Shown here piece after piece: positions 43,212 to 51,471 of a DNA stretch of 64,000 nucleotides. The position numbers and the translations under genes are program-made. This DNA comes from Gemmatimonadota bacterium (lineage in GTDB: Bacteria; Gemmatimonadota; Gemmatimonadetes; Longimicrobiales; Gaopeijiaceae): contig JADFNK010000003.1 of the NCBI GenBank assembly GCA_022563405.1, forward strand, positions 1 to 64,000. Reading direction: 5' to 3'. Positions within the stretch are counted from its first letter, which is position 1. Each line of letters opens with the position of its first letter. The notes below the pieces were generated by a model. The model was not told the origin of the DNA. It did no database searches and saw only the letters and a program-made list of their open reading frames with translations.

Positions 43212-44369
43212 ATGTCGTCGATTTACCTCGATCACGCAGCTACGACACCGATTCGCTCCGAAGTGCGCGAGGGGATGATGGCCGTTCTCGATGGCGACTT
43301 CGGTAATCCTTCGAGCGCTCATGGTTGGGGGCGCCGTGCGGCTGCACGTCTGGAGGAGGCGCGTGAAAAAGTGGCCCAGGCCGTCGGAGCCGACCGAAGT
43401 GAGATCTACTTCGTGCGCGGCGGAACGGAATCAGACAACATGGCCATTCTCGGTCACGCCGAAGCCGTGCGGGGCCGGGGAGGCACGCCCTTCGCCGTCG
43501 TCTCGGCGATCGAGCACAAAGCCGTGTTGGGCGCCGCCGCCGAGGTGGCAAACCGGGGCGGACGATGGAGTACTATTCCGGTCTACCCGGACGGCACATT
43601 GGACATGGAGGTACTCGACACTACACTCGCCGACGGCGCGTCGATCGTGTCCGTGATGACCGTGAACAACGAGGTCGGCATTCACCTACCGATCGAGGAC
43701 GTAGCGGAGCGGACGCGTGCCCACGGGGTCGTTTTTCATACCGATGCCGTCCAGGCCCTCGGCAAGGTTCCGGTAAGCGTCCAGGACATCCCAATCGACC
43801 TCCTCTCTCTGACAGGGCACAAGATCTACGGCGCGAAGGGCACGGGTGTGCTGTTCGTCCGGCGAGGTGTCGAAATCAATCCCCTCATCTTTGGTGGAGG
43901 CCAGGAACGGGCGTTGCGGCCCGGCACGGAAGACGTCGCGGGTGCCGTTGGCATGTCTATCGCGGTGGACTTGGCAGTGCAGGAACAGGAGTCCGAGGCC
44001 ACTCGGCTCCGTGGGCTCCGCGACCTGCTCCAGTCGCGGCTGGAGAACGGTATAAACGGGCTCCGCATCCATGGCGACGTGGCCACCCGCGCCCCACATA
44101 TCCTGAATGTGGGTATTCCGAACGTCGATCCCGAGGCGCTTCTCGCCGGTCTCGATCTGGAGGGAATCGCCGCTTCAGCGGGTTCGGCCTGCGAGAGCGG
44201 GGCTCAGACGGCAAGCCACGTGCTCCAGGCTTTGTACGGCCGACTGGAGGGCGTCGCGGCTCTCCGATTCAGTCCTGGACACTCCACCACCGAAAACGAT
44301 GTGATTCGTGCGGCCGAGGCCACACTGACGGTACTGGAACGTATGCCGAGTGTTGAGGCACGGGCGTGA
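43212..44369 (+). CDS. Cysteine desulfurase (NifS/IscS family)
   Basis: A PLP enzyme that removes sulfur from cysteine and passes it as persulfide. N-terminus YLDHAATTPIRSEV is typical. The PLP lysine is in LSLTGHKIYGAKG (near 203), EHKAV and HTDAVQALGK line the site, and the mobile-loop cysteine is in AGSACESGAQTASHV (near 326). Length 385 aa is normal for the IscS-like class. It overlaps mnmA by 4 nt, so it most likely supplies sulfur for tRNA 2-thiolation. No iscU gene is nearby. Confidence 0.94.
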   Translation: MSSIYLDHAATTPIRSEVREGMMAVLDGDFGNPSSAHGWGRRAAARLEEAREKVAQAVGADRSEIYFVRGGTESDNMAILGHAEAVRGRGGTPFAVVSAIEHKAVLGAAAEVANRGGRWSTIPVYPDGTLDMEVLDTTLADGASIVSVMTVNNEVGIHLPIEDVAERTRAHGVVFHTDAVQALGKVPVSVQDIPIDLLSLTGHKIYGAKGTGVLFVRRGVEINPLIFGGGQERALRPGTEDVAGAVGMSIAVDLAVQEQESEATRLRGLRDLLQSRLENGINGLRIHGDVATRAPHILNVGIPNVDPEALLAGLDLEGIAASAGSACESGAQTASHVLQALYGRLEGVAALRFSPGHSTTENDVIRAAEATLTVLERMPSVEARA

Positions 44370-45478
44370 AGGACACGACGAGGAGTCAGCGGATCCTGGT
44401 TGCCATGTCCGGCGGCGTCGACTCGTCAGTGGCGGCGGCCCTCTTGGTCCAGCAGGGGTACGACGTCGTGGGCGCTACCATGAAGACGTTCTGTTATTCC
44501 GGCGCCACAGCGTCCTCCAAGACGTGTTGCGGGCTCGACGGTATCGCCGATGCCCGTCGTGTCTCGGACGCGCTCGGCATCCCCCACTACGTGTTCGATG
44601 TGGAAGAAGACTTCACGCGCGACGTGATCGACGACTTCGTCTCCGAGTACGCCCGTGGGCGTACGCCGAATCCATGTGTGCGCTGTAACTCCAACACGAA
44701 GTTCAAGGATCTCATGGAGCGGGGGCGGCTCTTGGGTTGTGACGGGATAGCCTCTGGCCACTACGTGCGGATCGATCACTCGAACCTTCCTTCACCGGCT
44801 CTGTACCGGGGTGTCGATACCTCGAAGGATCAGTCCTACTTTCTCTGGGGCCTTCCCACGGAGATGTTACCGCTTCTCCATTTCCCACTTGGAGACCTGA
44901 CGAAGCAGCAGGTGCGGGAACAGGCTCGAGCGCTCGGCCTGGTCACGGCCGACAAGCCGGAGTCCCAGGAAATCTGTTTCGTGCCCACGGGCAACTACCG
45001 GGATCTCCTCGAGAAGCGGCTCGAAGCACGTCATCCGGCCTTGGAGCCCGGCCGAATCATACGACGCGATGGCGAGGTGCTCGGTGAGCATTCGGGTTAC
45101 GCCAATTTCACGGTCGGCCAGCGCAAAGGACTAGGTGGAGGTTTTGGAGAGGCCCTCTACGTGATCGAGATCCGCGCCGACTCTCGCGAGGTCGTCGTGG
45201 GTACGGCCGAAGAGGGGGCGTCCCCCGGCGTAGAGATCGGTGAGCTGAACTGGCAGACGACACCGCCCCCGGACGGCTCGCCCATCGGGGTGCAGATCCG
45301 GTACCGTGCTCCAGCCGTCTCAGCGACTGTGCACTCGACGAACGGGCCTTTCACGCTGGTCTTCGACGAGCCGCAGCAAGCCGTGACGCCAGGACAATCC
45401 GCTGTCTTTTTCGAGGGTGAGCGGGTTCTTGGCGGTGGACGAATCGAACGCGCCTTGGTCGCCGCAAAAATCGGTTGA
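44366..45478 (+). CDS. mnmA: tRNA-specific 2-thiouridylase
   Basis: Forms 2-thiouridine at the wobble position of tRNA-Lys, -Glu and -Gln. The PP-loop motif SGGVDSS is at residues 15-21. The catalytic pair is Cys in NPCVRCN (near 104) and Cys in SQEICFVPTG (near 204). SGHYVRID, SKDQSYFLWGL and TVGQRKGLG also match the family. The start is GTG, in a 4-nt overlap with the cysteine desulfurase. The C-terminal beta-barrel is intact; total 370 aa. Confidence 0.96.
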   Translation: MKDTTRSQRILVAMSGGVDSSVAAALLVQQGYDVVGATMKTFCYSGATASSKTCCGLDGIADARRVSDALGIPHYVFDVEEDFTRDVIDDFVSEYARGRTPNPCVRCNSNTKFKDLMERGRLLGCDGIASGHYVRIDHSNLPSPALYRGVDTSKDQSYFLWGLPTEMLPLLHFPLGDLTKQQVREQARALGLVTADKPESQEICFVPTGNYRDLLEKRLEARHPALEPGRIIRRDGEVLGEHSGYANFTVGQRKGLGGGFGEALYVIEIRADSREVVVGTAEEGASPGVEIGELNWQTTPPPDGSPIGVQIRYRAPAVSATVHSTNGPFTLVFDEPQQAVTPGQSAVFFEGERVLGGGRIERALVAAKIG

Positions 45479-45489
45479 AGGAGGAGGGT

Positions 45490-45507
45490 GCGTGGTGCGC
45501 CCCACGC
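45490..45507. terminator. Hairpin between convergent mnmA and dnaJ
   Basis: GCGTGG and CCACGC pair across a 6-nt loop between the two stops. There is no T-run, so it is only a weak terminator candidate that could act in both directions. Confidence 0.35.
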
Positions 45508-45521
45508 CGCAGAAGCCCCTT

Positions 45522-46634
45522 CTAGTGCTTCATTCCCGATGAAGATGCGAATTCCTCCATCGCTCGCCTTTGTTCGTCGGTCAACGTCTCGGGAATAGCC
45601 ACGTCCACCTCGACGATCTGGTCCCCCACACGCTCCCCTTTTTGGATACCGTGTCCGCGAACGCGAAGCTTCGTTCCACTCTGTGTACCCGGTGGGATCC
45701 GGAGATGCACCTTCTTACCGAATATCGTTTTCACAGCCATCTTGGAGCCGAGCGTAGCCTGGACGAGATTGACCGATATGGTCACATGGACGTCCAACCC
45801 TTCACGGCGGAAGAAACTGTGTGGCCTAACCTTGAAAGTGATGATCAGGTCCCCGGGTTTTCCGCCCCGGCTGCCGCGTTCACCCTTCCCGGACAGGCGC
45901 ACCTTCGATCCAGCTTCGACACCTTTCGGCACCGTGATCTTGAACCGCCGGTTTTGGCGCACCGTTCCGCTCCCGCTACAAGCCTTGCACGGTGACTCGG
46001 GGATCTCCCCGCGGCCGAAGCAGGCCGGGCACGGCCGATTCACCGCGAAGCCTCCCTGGCCGAAGGAGATCGAGCCAGTGCCTTTACATTCGCTACACTT
46101 TTTTGCCTCCGTGCCAGGTGATGCGCCCGATCCTTCACAGGTGGCGCACTCCTCGGTGATCGGTACGTCAATGGAAATCTTGCCTCCCTTGGCGGCAGTG
46201 AGGAAGGAAATCTCCACCGAGTACTCGATACTACGCCCCTTCGCAGGCCCTTTTTTCGTTTCCTGCGCTGCGGCTTTGGGTCGGCGATCGAAGATGGAGC
46301 TGAAGATGTCTCCGAGGCCCCCGAACCCCTCGAGATCTTCGAAAGAGAATCCGCCGCCCCCATCCGAGCCTGAACTTCTCGGAGCCCCTCGACCACGGCC
46401 GAACCCGAGGTTGGGTATTCGGCGCATCTGGTCGTAATGTTTGCGCTTTTCGGGGTCTGAGAGCACCGTGTACGCCTCTCCGATCCCTTTGAAGCGCCCC
46501 CTTGCCTTCGGTCCCGGTCTGGCGTCCGGATGGTACTTCTTCGCCAGTGTGCGGTAGGCTGACTTGATCTCGGCCTGGCTGGCTTTTTCTGAGACGCCGA
46601 GCGTCTTGTAGTAGTCCTTGGTCCTGGTCGCCAC
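45522..46634 (-). CDS. dnaJ: Chaperone DnaJ
   Basis: Hsp40 co-chaperone that delivers substrates to DnaK. J domain at about 5-70 with HPD at residues 35-37, then a Gly/Phe-rich region ([19 protein letters not shown]). A zinc-binding region with four CxxCxGxG-type repeats follows ([32 protein letters not shown]), then the substrate domain. At 370 aa it is a full type I DnaJ. It starts 8 nt after the grpE stop. dnaK is not in the window. Confidence 0.97.
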   Translation of the reverse strand: MATRTKDYYKTLGVSEKASQAEIKSAYRTLAKKYHPDARPGPKARGRFKGIGEAYTVLSDPEKRKHYDQMRRIPNLGFGRGRGAPRSSGSDGGGGFSFEDLEGFGGLGDIFSSIFDRRPKAAAQETKKGPAKGRSIEYSVEISFLTAAKGGKISIDVPITEECATCEGSGASPGTEAKKCSECKGTGSISFGQGGFAVNRPCPACFGRGEIPESPCKACSGSGTVRQNRRFKITVPKGVEAGSKVRLSGKGERGSRGGKPGDLIITFKVRPHSFFRREGLDVHVTISVNLVQATLGSKMAVKTIFGKKVHLRIPPGTQSGTKLRVRGHGIQKGERVGDQIVEVDVAIPETLTDEQRRAMEEFASSSGMKH

Positions 46635-46642
46635 GACTCTGC

Positions 46643-47281
46643 CTATTCGTGTTTGAAGACGACGACTCGGGCAGGTCGTACGAGGTGGCCCTTGAAGCGG
46701 TATCCCTTCTGGAAGACCTCCTGGACTTTTTGATCGTTCTCGGGATCCTCGGTCGGCACGCCTAACATGGCCTCCATGACGTTGGGGTCGAAGACCTCCC
46801 CGACCGGGTTGAGCAACTCCACGCCCGAGGCCTCGAGCGCTTGCCGGAACTTGCGCTCAACGAGGTCGACGCCCTCGACCAAAGCCTCTACGGTCGTGTT
46901 CTCGGCCTGCCATGCACCGACACGCTGAAGATCATCCAAGCCGTCGACGAAACTCCGCAGCATCTCGGCCTGGCCTCTCCCCCACGCCTCGGACAGCTCG
47001 CTCTCGGCCCGGCGGCGATAGTTCGTAAACTCTGCGACCAATCGAAGGTGACGATCCTTGATGGTGGAGAGCTCCGCCTGCAGGTCCTCGAGATCGGTCG
47101 ACGGCTCGCCGCCGACACTCTTTACGTCGACCTCCTCGGTTGCAGCTCCGACGCCCTGAGGGGCTTCGGTTGAAGCCTCATCCCCCGAAGCGGCGTCGGC
47201 TGGTACCTCTCCGCCGTCCTCCGTCGCTTCCACTTCAGAGGTCGTCGTTTCTTCGGGCGGGCTAGTCTTTTTCTTACCCAT
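46643..47281 (-). CDS. grpE: Nucleotide exchange factor GrpE
   Basis: Releases ADP from DnaK. The N-terminal 60 residues are low-complexity and acidic. The long dimerisation helix and four-helix region follow ([27 protein letters not shown]), and the signature beta-domain ends with [18 protein letters not shown]. Length 212 aa is normal. The 182-nt upstream region has no CIRCE (HrcA) site that I can see; a sigma-70 or heat-shock promoter there is unresolved. Confidence 0.96.
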   Translation of the reverse strand: MGKKKTSPPEETTTSEVEATEDGGEVPADAASGDEASTEAPQGVGAATEEVDVKSVGGEPSTDLEDLQAELSTIKDRHLRLVAEFTNYRRRAESELSEAWGRGQAEMLRSFVDGLDDLQRVGAWQAENTTVEALVEGVDLVERKFRQALEASGVELLNPVGEVFDPNVMEAMLGVPTEDPENDQKVQEVFQKGYRFKGHLVRPARVVVFKHE

Positions 47282-47463
47282 CGTGTTCTCGATATCCCTT
47301 TGTGGCGGCGGCGCATTCGACCGGCGTCCGAAGTCCTCGGCTCGAACTTCCCTGAAGACTGGTGTCCTAGGTGCCTGTGAACTTACTGCTTCTCGGGCCC
47401 TCCGGGAGTCCTGGCATGCCCTTTCCGATTACCCCTCAAGTACGATTGTCGAGCAAGTAGGAT

Positions 47464-48732
47464 TCATGGCCCGGCGGCCAACATCTGGTACAGGAGTAGC
47501 AACGTCGCTTGGCTCGCTCGTTCCCGGACCGCCTCGCGGTCCCCGCTGAAAACCTGGTGTGAGGTGCGCACGTCTCCTTGCACGGCCACGGCGTACCACA
47601 CCGTGCCGACCGGCTTCTCGGGTGTGCCTCCGCCTGGCCCGGCGATCCCTGTAATCCCGACACCCACGTCCGCGTTCAAGAGGTCGGCGACACCGCGCGC
47701 CATGCCGGCTGCCACGACCTCAGAAACCGCCCCGTTCTCAACGAGCGTAACCTCTTCTATACCGAGTAGTTCGATCTTGACCGAGTCGGCATAGGCGATC
47801 ACTCCCCCCTGGAAGTAGGCGGAGGATCCGGGAAGATCCGTGATCCTCTTCGTAATGAGCCCGCCGGTACAACTCTCGGCCACCGCCAGCGTGTACGACT
47901 CGCTCGTCAGGACGTCGGCCACTGCTTCGACCAAGTCACTCTTCTCCATGCCAATCCGGTGGGGCGCCACGACGGAGTCCAGGACATCTTGGGCTTCGTC
48001 CAACAATTTCGCGGCCACATCCGCCCGCGACCGGATCGAGATCCGTATCGAAACACCCCGGAGGCCGGGGAGGAAAGCCAGATCGACCTCTTCCGGGAGT
48101 CCCGCCCGAACTTCATCGACACGCTCGCCAAGCACGGACTCCGGAATCCCGGTCGTGTATAGGGTCCTATGTATGAGGGGAACCAGGCGATCTTCGAACC
48201 GATCACGTATGACATCGCCGAGTACGTCCTCGAAGATCCCCCTCATTTCGCGGGGTACCCCGGGCAGAAGCGCCACCGAACGGCCCTCGTGCTCCATGAG
48301 GAGTCCCGGTGCACTCCCGAGCGCGTTGGCCAGCACTCGAGCCCCGTGAGGCACCTCGGCCTGCGACAGATTACTCGTAGGAAGATCCGGAAAGCCACGG
48401 GCTCGAAACCGTTCACGCAGATCGTCGACGATCAGGGGATCGGAACGGAGGTCGAGGCCCAAGAAATCCGCTACGGCCGGCCGCGTCAGGTCGTCGCGGG
48501 TCGGCCCGAGTCCCCCGGTCACGATGATCAATTCGGCCACATCGAGAGCTGCCGAAAGCGCGGCCTGAATCGCCTCGGCGTCGTCCCCTACGATCCACCG
48601 CCGAACGACGGGCGCACCGAGGGCCGCCAGCTTTCTACCCAGCCAAGGCCCGTTCGTATCTGTCGTCTCACCGGAGAGAAGCTCTTCGCCGACGGCGACT
48701 ACGGCAGCCTCAACCTGCTTGTTTCGGGACAC
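47464..48732 (-). CDS. cinA: CinA: competence/damage-inducible protein with nicotinamide-nucleotide amidase domain
   Basis: Two-domain protein: an N-terminal MoCF-like domain (about 1-170; AVGEELLSGETTDTNG, TGGLGPTRDDLT, ALLPGVPREM) and a C-terminal NMN/PncC amidase domain (about 260-420; LAVAESCTGGLI, GSSAYFQGGVIAY, GVGITGIAGPGG, GTVWYAV). It recycles nicotinamide mononucleotide and ADP-ribose-type compounds. Length 422 aa is normal. It begins 6 nt after pgsA in the dnaX-to-cinA run; the pgsA-cinA order is common. Confidence 0.95.
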   Translation of the reverse strand: MSRNKQVEAAVVAVGEELLSGETTDTNGPWLGRKLAALGAPVVRRWIVGDDAEAIQAALSAALDVAELIIVTGGLGPTRDDLTRPAVADFLGLDLRSDPLIVDDLRERFRARGFPDLPTSNLSQAEVPHGARVLANALGSAPGLLMEHEGRSVALLPGVPREMRGIFEDVLGDVIRDRFEDRLVPLIHRTLYTTGIPESVLGERVDEVRAGLPEEVDLAFLPGLRGVSIRISIRSRADVAAKLLDEAQDVLDSVVAPHRIGMEKSDLVEAVADVLTSESYTLAVAESCTGGLITKRITDLPGSSAYFQGGVIAYADSVKIELLGIEEVTLVENGAVSEVVAAGMARGVADLLNADVGVGITGIAGPGGGTPEKPVGTVWYAVAVQGDVRTSHQVFSGDREAVRERASQATLLLLYQMLAAGP

Positions 48733-48738
48733 GAGAGT

Positions 48739-49380
48739 TCAATTCCGGAAGCCCAACAGACCACGGTAGGTCCATAGGTAGTCCACCATGGAGTACACCG
48801 TAAGGATCAGCGCGAGAGCGAGGGTCACCCCGATCCAGGCCGAATGGACCTGTGCGAAGGCCCGGTACGGGAGACTGTCAAACCCCCGCGCGGTGGCGAA
48901 ATCTTGAAGGGGGTACCACAACAAGAGTCCCCCCGAAAACAAGTTCTGGAGAAAAGCCTTGTACTTGCCGGAAGTCCCAGCGGCGATCACCACATCCTGC
49001 CGCACGGCCCACATCCTGAAGAGCGTGACCAGAACCTCTCTGCCCAAGATCACGATCAATACCCACAACGGAAGCATGCCCACCAGGGGAATCAACCCCG
49101 CATCACCTCGGAAGTGTGAGATGTAGTAGAAAGGGATGAACGTCGATACGAGAAGCAGCTTATCCGCTGCCGGGTCGAGCAGTTTGCCGACGTCCGTGAT
49201 CCAGCCGTGCTTTCGCGCCAGATATCCGTCCCAGAGATCGGACAGGCCGGCCCCGACGAAGAGAACAAAGGCCGCAAAACGCGCGCCCACCGAGGGTGAG
49301 AGGGCCAAGATGAAAATCACCGGACATGCCACAATCCGCCCTATCGTGATCACATTGGGGAGGTTTCGACTCCCTTCCAT
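48739..49380 (-). CDS. pgsA: CDP-diacylglycerol-glycerol-3-phosphate 3-phosphatidyltransferase
   Basis: Makes phosphatidylglycerol phosphate, the first step to phosphatidylglycerol and cardiolipin. The CDP-alcohol phosphotransferase motif is complete: DLWDGYLARKHGWITDVGKL followed by LDPAADK. Four or five transmembrane segments fill the 213 residues. I use the ATG (MEGSRNLPNVITI) with GAGG upstream, 9 codons inside the track ORF and 7 nt after the mglA stop. The C-terminal segment has extra hydrophobic helices and a short insert (DFATARGFDSLPYR) compared with the minimal enzyme. Confidence 0.94.
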   Translation of the reverse strand: MEGSRNLPNVITIGRIVACPVIFILALSPSVGARFAAFVLFVGAGLSDLWDGYLARKHGWITDVGKLLDPAADKLLLVSTFIPFYYISHFRGDAGLIPLVGMLPLWVLIVILGREVLVTLFRMWAVRQDVVIAAGTSGKYKAFLQNLFSGGLLLWYPLQDFATARGFDSLPYRAFAQVHSAWIGVTLALALILTVYSMVDYLWTYRGLLGFRN

Positions 49381-49387
49381 GGTCGCC

Positions 49388-49966
49388 TCAGTTAAGGGCC
49401 TGGACAACCATCTTACTCACCGCGCCCAGCGTCTCGAAAACGCCTCGGCCCTCGGTCGCAACTCCCTCGAAATCTGGTACTCCCATGGGATTGAGCTGCG
49501 CCCTGAGATCGGCCATCGGCATGGCGTTGGGTAGATCGCGTTTGTTGTATTGCATGGCGAACGGGATCGTCGTGAGATCGTACCCATAGGAGTCTAGGTT
49601 TTCGTAGAGATTGTGCATGGCCTCGATATTCGCCTCCATGCGCTCCGTCTGCGAATCGGCCACGAAGATCACACCGTCGACGCCCTTCAAGATCAGCTTG
49701 CGACTCGCGTTGTAGTAAACCTGACCGGGAACGGTGTACAGGTGAAATCTGGTCTTGAAGCCCTTTACATCACCGAGGTCGATCGGTAGAAAATCGAAGA
49801 AGAGCGTCCGCTCCGTCTCCGTCGCGAGGGAAATCATCTTGCCCTTCGCATCCGGGTTCACTTTCGAATAAACGTATTCCAGGTTGGTCGTTTTTCCGCC
49901 CAACCCAGTGCCGTAATAAACGATCTTGCAGTTGATTTCCCGGCCGGCGTAGTTGATCAGCGACAT
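49388..49966 (-). CDS. mglA: MglA-like small Ras-family GTPase
   Basis: A 192-residue GTPase of the MglA group, which marks the leading pole in gliding myxobacteria and governs polarity in other bacteria. G1 loop [11 protein letters not shown]3 region [21 protein letters not shown]4 NKRD, and VFVADSQ-like VIFVADSQ are characteristic; the TVPGQ variant is usual for MglA. No MglB/roadblock GAP gene is adjacent, so its regulator is elsewhere or absent. In other Gemmatimonadota-like genomes a related GTPase is also next to housekeeping genes, so polarity control is only inferred. It is followed by pgsA. Confidence 0.9.
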   Translation of the reverse strand: MSLINYAGREINCKIVYYGTGLGGKTTNLEYVYSKVNPDAKGKMISLATETERTLFFDFLPIDLGDVKGFKTRFHLYTVPGQVYYNASRKLILKGVDGVIFVADSQTERMEANIEAMHNLYENLDSYGYDLTTIPFAMQYNKRDLPNAMPMADLRAQLNPMGVPDFEGVATEGRGVFETLGAVSKMVVQALN

Positions 49967-50150
49967 GAAGAGCTACGCTCTCTGGCGGTGTGGCGAGTCG
50001 ATCAATCCCTCCAAATGGTCCCCCACGATCTCTAGCCTCCGCATGGAAGCCAAGTTGGAATTTAGTACCTGAGACTGCGACAAAGATGAGCCTTCTTCCG
50101 AGTCAGGGAAAGAGAAATTTAAGGTCGGGCAGATGGTCACGAAGGGCAAC

Positions 50151-50453
50151 CTATCCAGCGGACAACGCGGGACCCGTGGCGTCCCGCTCCATACGCTCGA
50201 CAATCGCCTGAGCCCGTCGGCGGAGTGCTTCCCTTGATTCCCATGCAATAAAATCCTTCATCAGATTGATGTGGTCCACGCTAGCCTCGGCTTTTGCCAT
50301 GTGCCCTAACGCGGCAAGACGCCGAAGAAAAGACGGGCTGAAGAGGTCACGGCTGTGCCGCTGTATCTGATCACGAATCACCCACGCGGCCACCGCCCCC
50401 GCGGCGGCGGCGGCCAGAACCGCAATCCCCGCATTTCGAGTTTTTCTGTCCAT
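50151..50453 (-). CDS. Small single-pass membrane protein of unknown function
   Basis: A 100-residue protein beginning MDRKTRNAG, then an Ala-rich transmembrane helix (about 10-25: VLAAAAAGAVAAWVI), and a charged helical C-terminal region (HSRDLFSPSFLRRLAALGHM, REALRRRAQAIVERMERD). I do not recognise the family. It starts 3 nt after the recR stop, so co-transcription is certain if it is real. The 184 nt between it and mglA holds no gene I would support; an overlapping track ORF there is likely a shadow. Confidence 0.6.
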   Translation of the reverse strand: MDRKTRNAGIAVLAAAAAGAVAAWVIRDQIQRHSRDLFSPSFLRRLAALGHMAKAEASVDHINLMKDFIAWESREALRRRAQAIVERMERDATGPALSAG

Positions 50454-50456
50454 GGC

Positions 50457-51050
50457 CTACATCTCCCGTCGCCCCGCTAGAGCTTCAACGATCGTGGAAC
50501 CGTCGACGTACTCCAGCTCGCTCCCCACCGGAAGGCCGCGGGCCAAACGCGTTACCTTCGGTCCAAGGGGGCGAATCACTCCCTCCAAGTATACAGCCGT
50601 GGCCTCACCCTCTACGCTCGAGTTCGTGGCCACGACAACTTCTTTTACCGCTCCGTCGGCCGACCGAATCCTCTCCAAAAGCGGCCTGACGCTGATCTCG
50701 TCCGGACCAATTCCATCCAAGGGCGAAAGCCGGCCACCAAGCACATGGTACAAGCCCCGGTATCCCCCTGCCCTCTCGATTGCTCCGACTTCGAACGCCT
50801 CTTCGACGATGCAGATAGTCCCTTCGTCTCGATTCGGATTCGAGCAGATCTCGCATTGTGCCGTTTCCGTAAAATTCCCACACACCTCGCACGGACCGAT
50901 CTTCTCCGCCACCTCACAAATCGCGGCAGCGAGGCTGAACGCCTCCTCGCGAGGCCGCTTCAGGAGGTAGTACCCAAAACGTTGTGCCGTTTTGGACCCC
51001 ACGCCCGGAAGCCGCGAGAATTCCTTTATGAGCTGTTGGATGACCGACAC
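50457..51050 (-). CDS. recR: Recombination protein RecR
   Basis: Works with RecO and RecF to load RecA at gaps. The helix-hairpin-helix region at the start (IKEFSRLPGVGSKTAQRFGYYLL) is followed by a four-cysteine zinc finger (CEVCGNFTETAQCEICSNP) and a Toprim domain (TICIVEEAFEVGAIERA, YHVLGGRLSPLDGIGPDEI). Length 197 aa is normal. It follows ybaB, the common dnaX-ybaB-recR order. Confidence 0.97.
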   Translation of the reverse strand: MSVIQQLIKEFSRLPGVGSKTAQRFGYYLLKRPREEAFSLAAAICEVAEKIGPCEVCGNFTETAQCEICSNPNRDEGTICIVEEAFEVGAIERAGGYRGLYHVLGGRLSPLDGIGPDEISVRPLLERIRSADGAVKEVVVATNSSVEGEATAVYLEGVIRPLGPKVTRLARGLPVGSELEYVDGSTIVEALAGRREM

Positions 51051-51123
51051 TAAAAACTAACTTGTCGGCAGAGGACCGGGGGAGATTTTCTTGCGAACGC
51101 GATCCGTCCAGATGGCTGACATT

Positions 51124-51441
51124 CTAGAACAGGCCCGGGAGTTGAATCGGCATCCCCCCTGCCGCCTTCCGCATGTCTTCTTCATATAAGCCCTGGGCCT
51201 TACCCTGGGCCTCCGATACCGCAGCCAACACCAAGTCCTCGAGCATCTCCACGTCGCGCGCATCAACCACCGTTGGATCGATCACGATCCGGGTCACACT
51301 ACCCTTTCCGTCGACCGTCGCCGTGACCATTCCACCGCCGGCCGAAGCGGAGATTTCACGAGCTGAAAGCTCTTCCTGCAACTCGGCCATCCGCGTCTGG
51401 AGCTGCTGGCCCATCTGCATGAGCTGTTGAATGTCGGTCAT
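51124..51441 (-). CDS. YbaB/EbfC-family nucleoid-associated protein
   Basis: A small dimeric DNA-binding protein. I use the ATG giving MTDIQQLMQMGQQLQTRMAE, with AGGGA upstream, 7 codons inside the track ORF; the product is then 105 residues. The typical core is MVTATVDGKGSVTRIVIDP followed by MLEDLVLAAVSEAQGKAQGL. It is between dnaX and recR, the usual synteny, and starts 30 nt after the dnaX stop. Confidence 0.92.
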   Translation of the reverse strand: MTDIQQLMQMGQQLQTRMAELQEELSAREISASAGGGMVTATVDGKGSVTRIVIDPTVVDARDVEMLEDLVLAAVSEAQGKAQGLYEEDMRKAAGGMPIQLPGLF

Positions 51442-51471
51442 TGTCAAATCCCTGGCTGGCAAGGTGTGGAT

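Noticed and set aside
47282-47463. Searched for a CIRCE (HrcA) operator before grpE
   Set aside because: No TTAGCACTC-N9-GAGTGCTAA-like inverted repeat is present; heat-shock control here cannot be asserted.
49973-50248. 91-residue minus ORF between mglA and the small membrane protein
   Set aside because: Overlaps the better-supported 50151-50453 ORF in another frame and reads as leader sequence; no motif.
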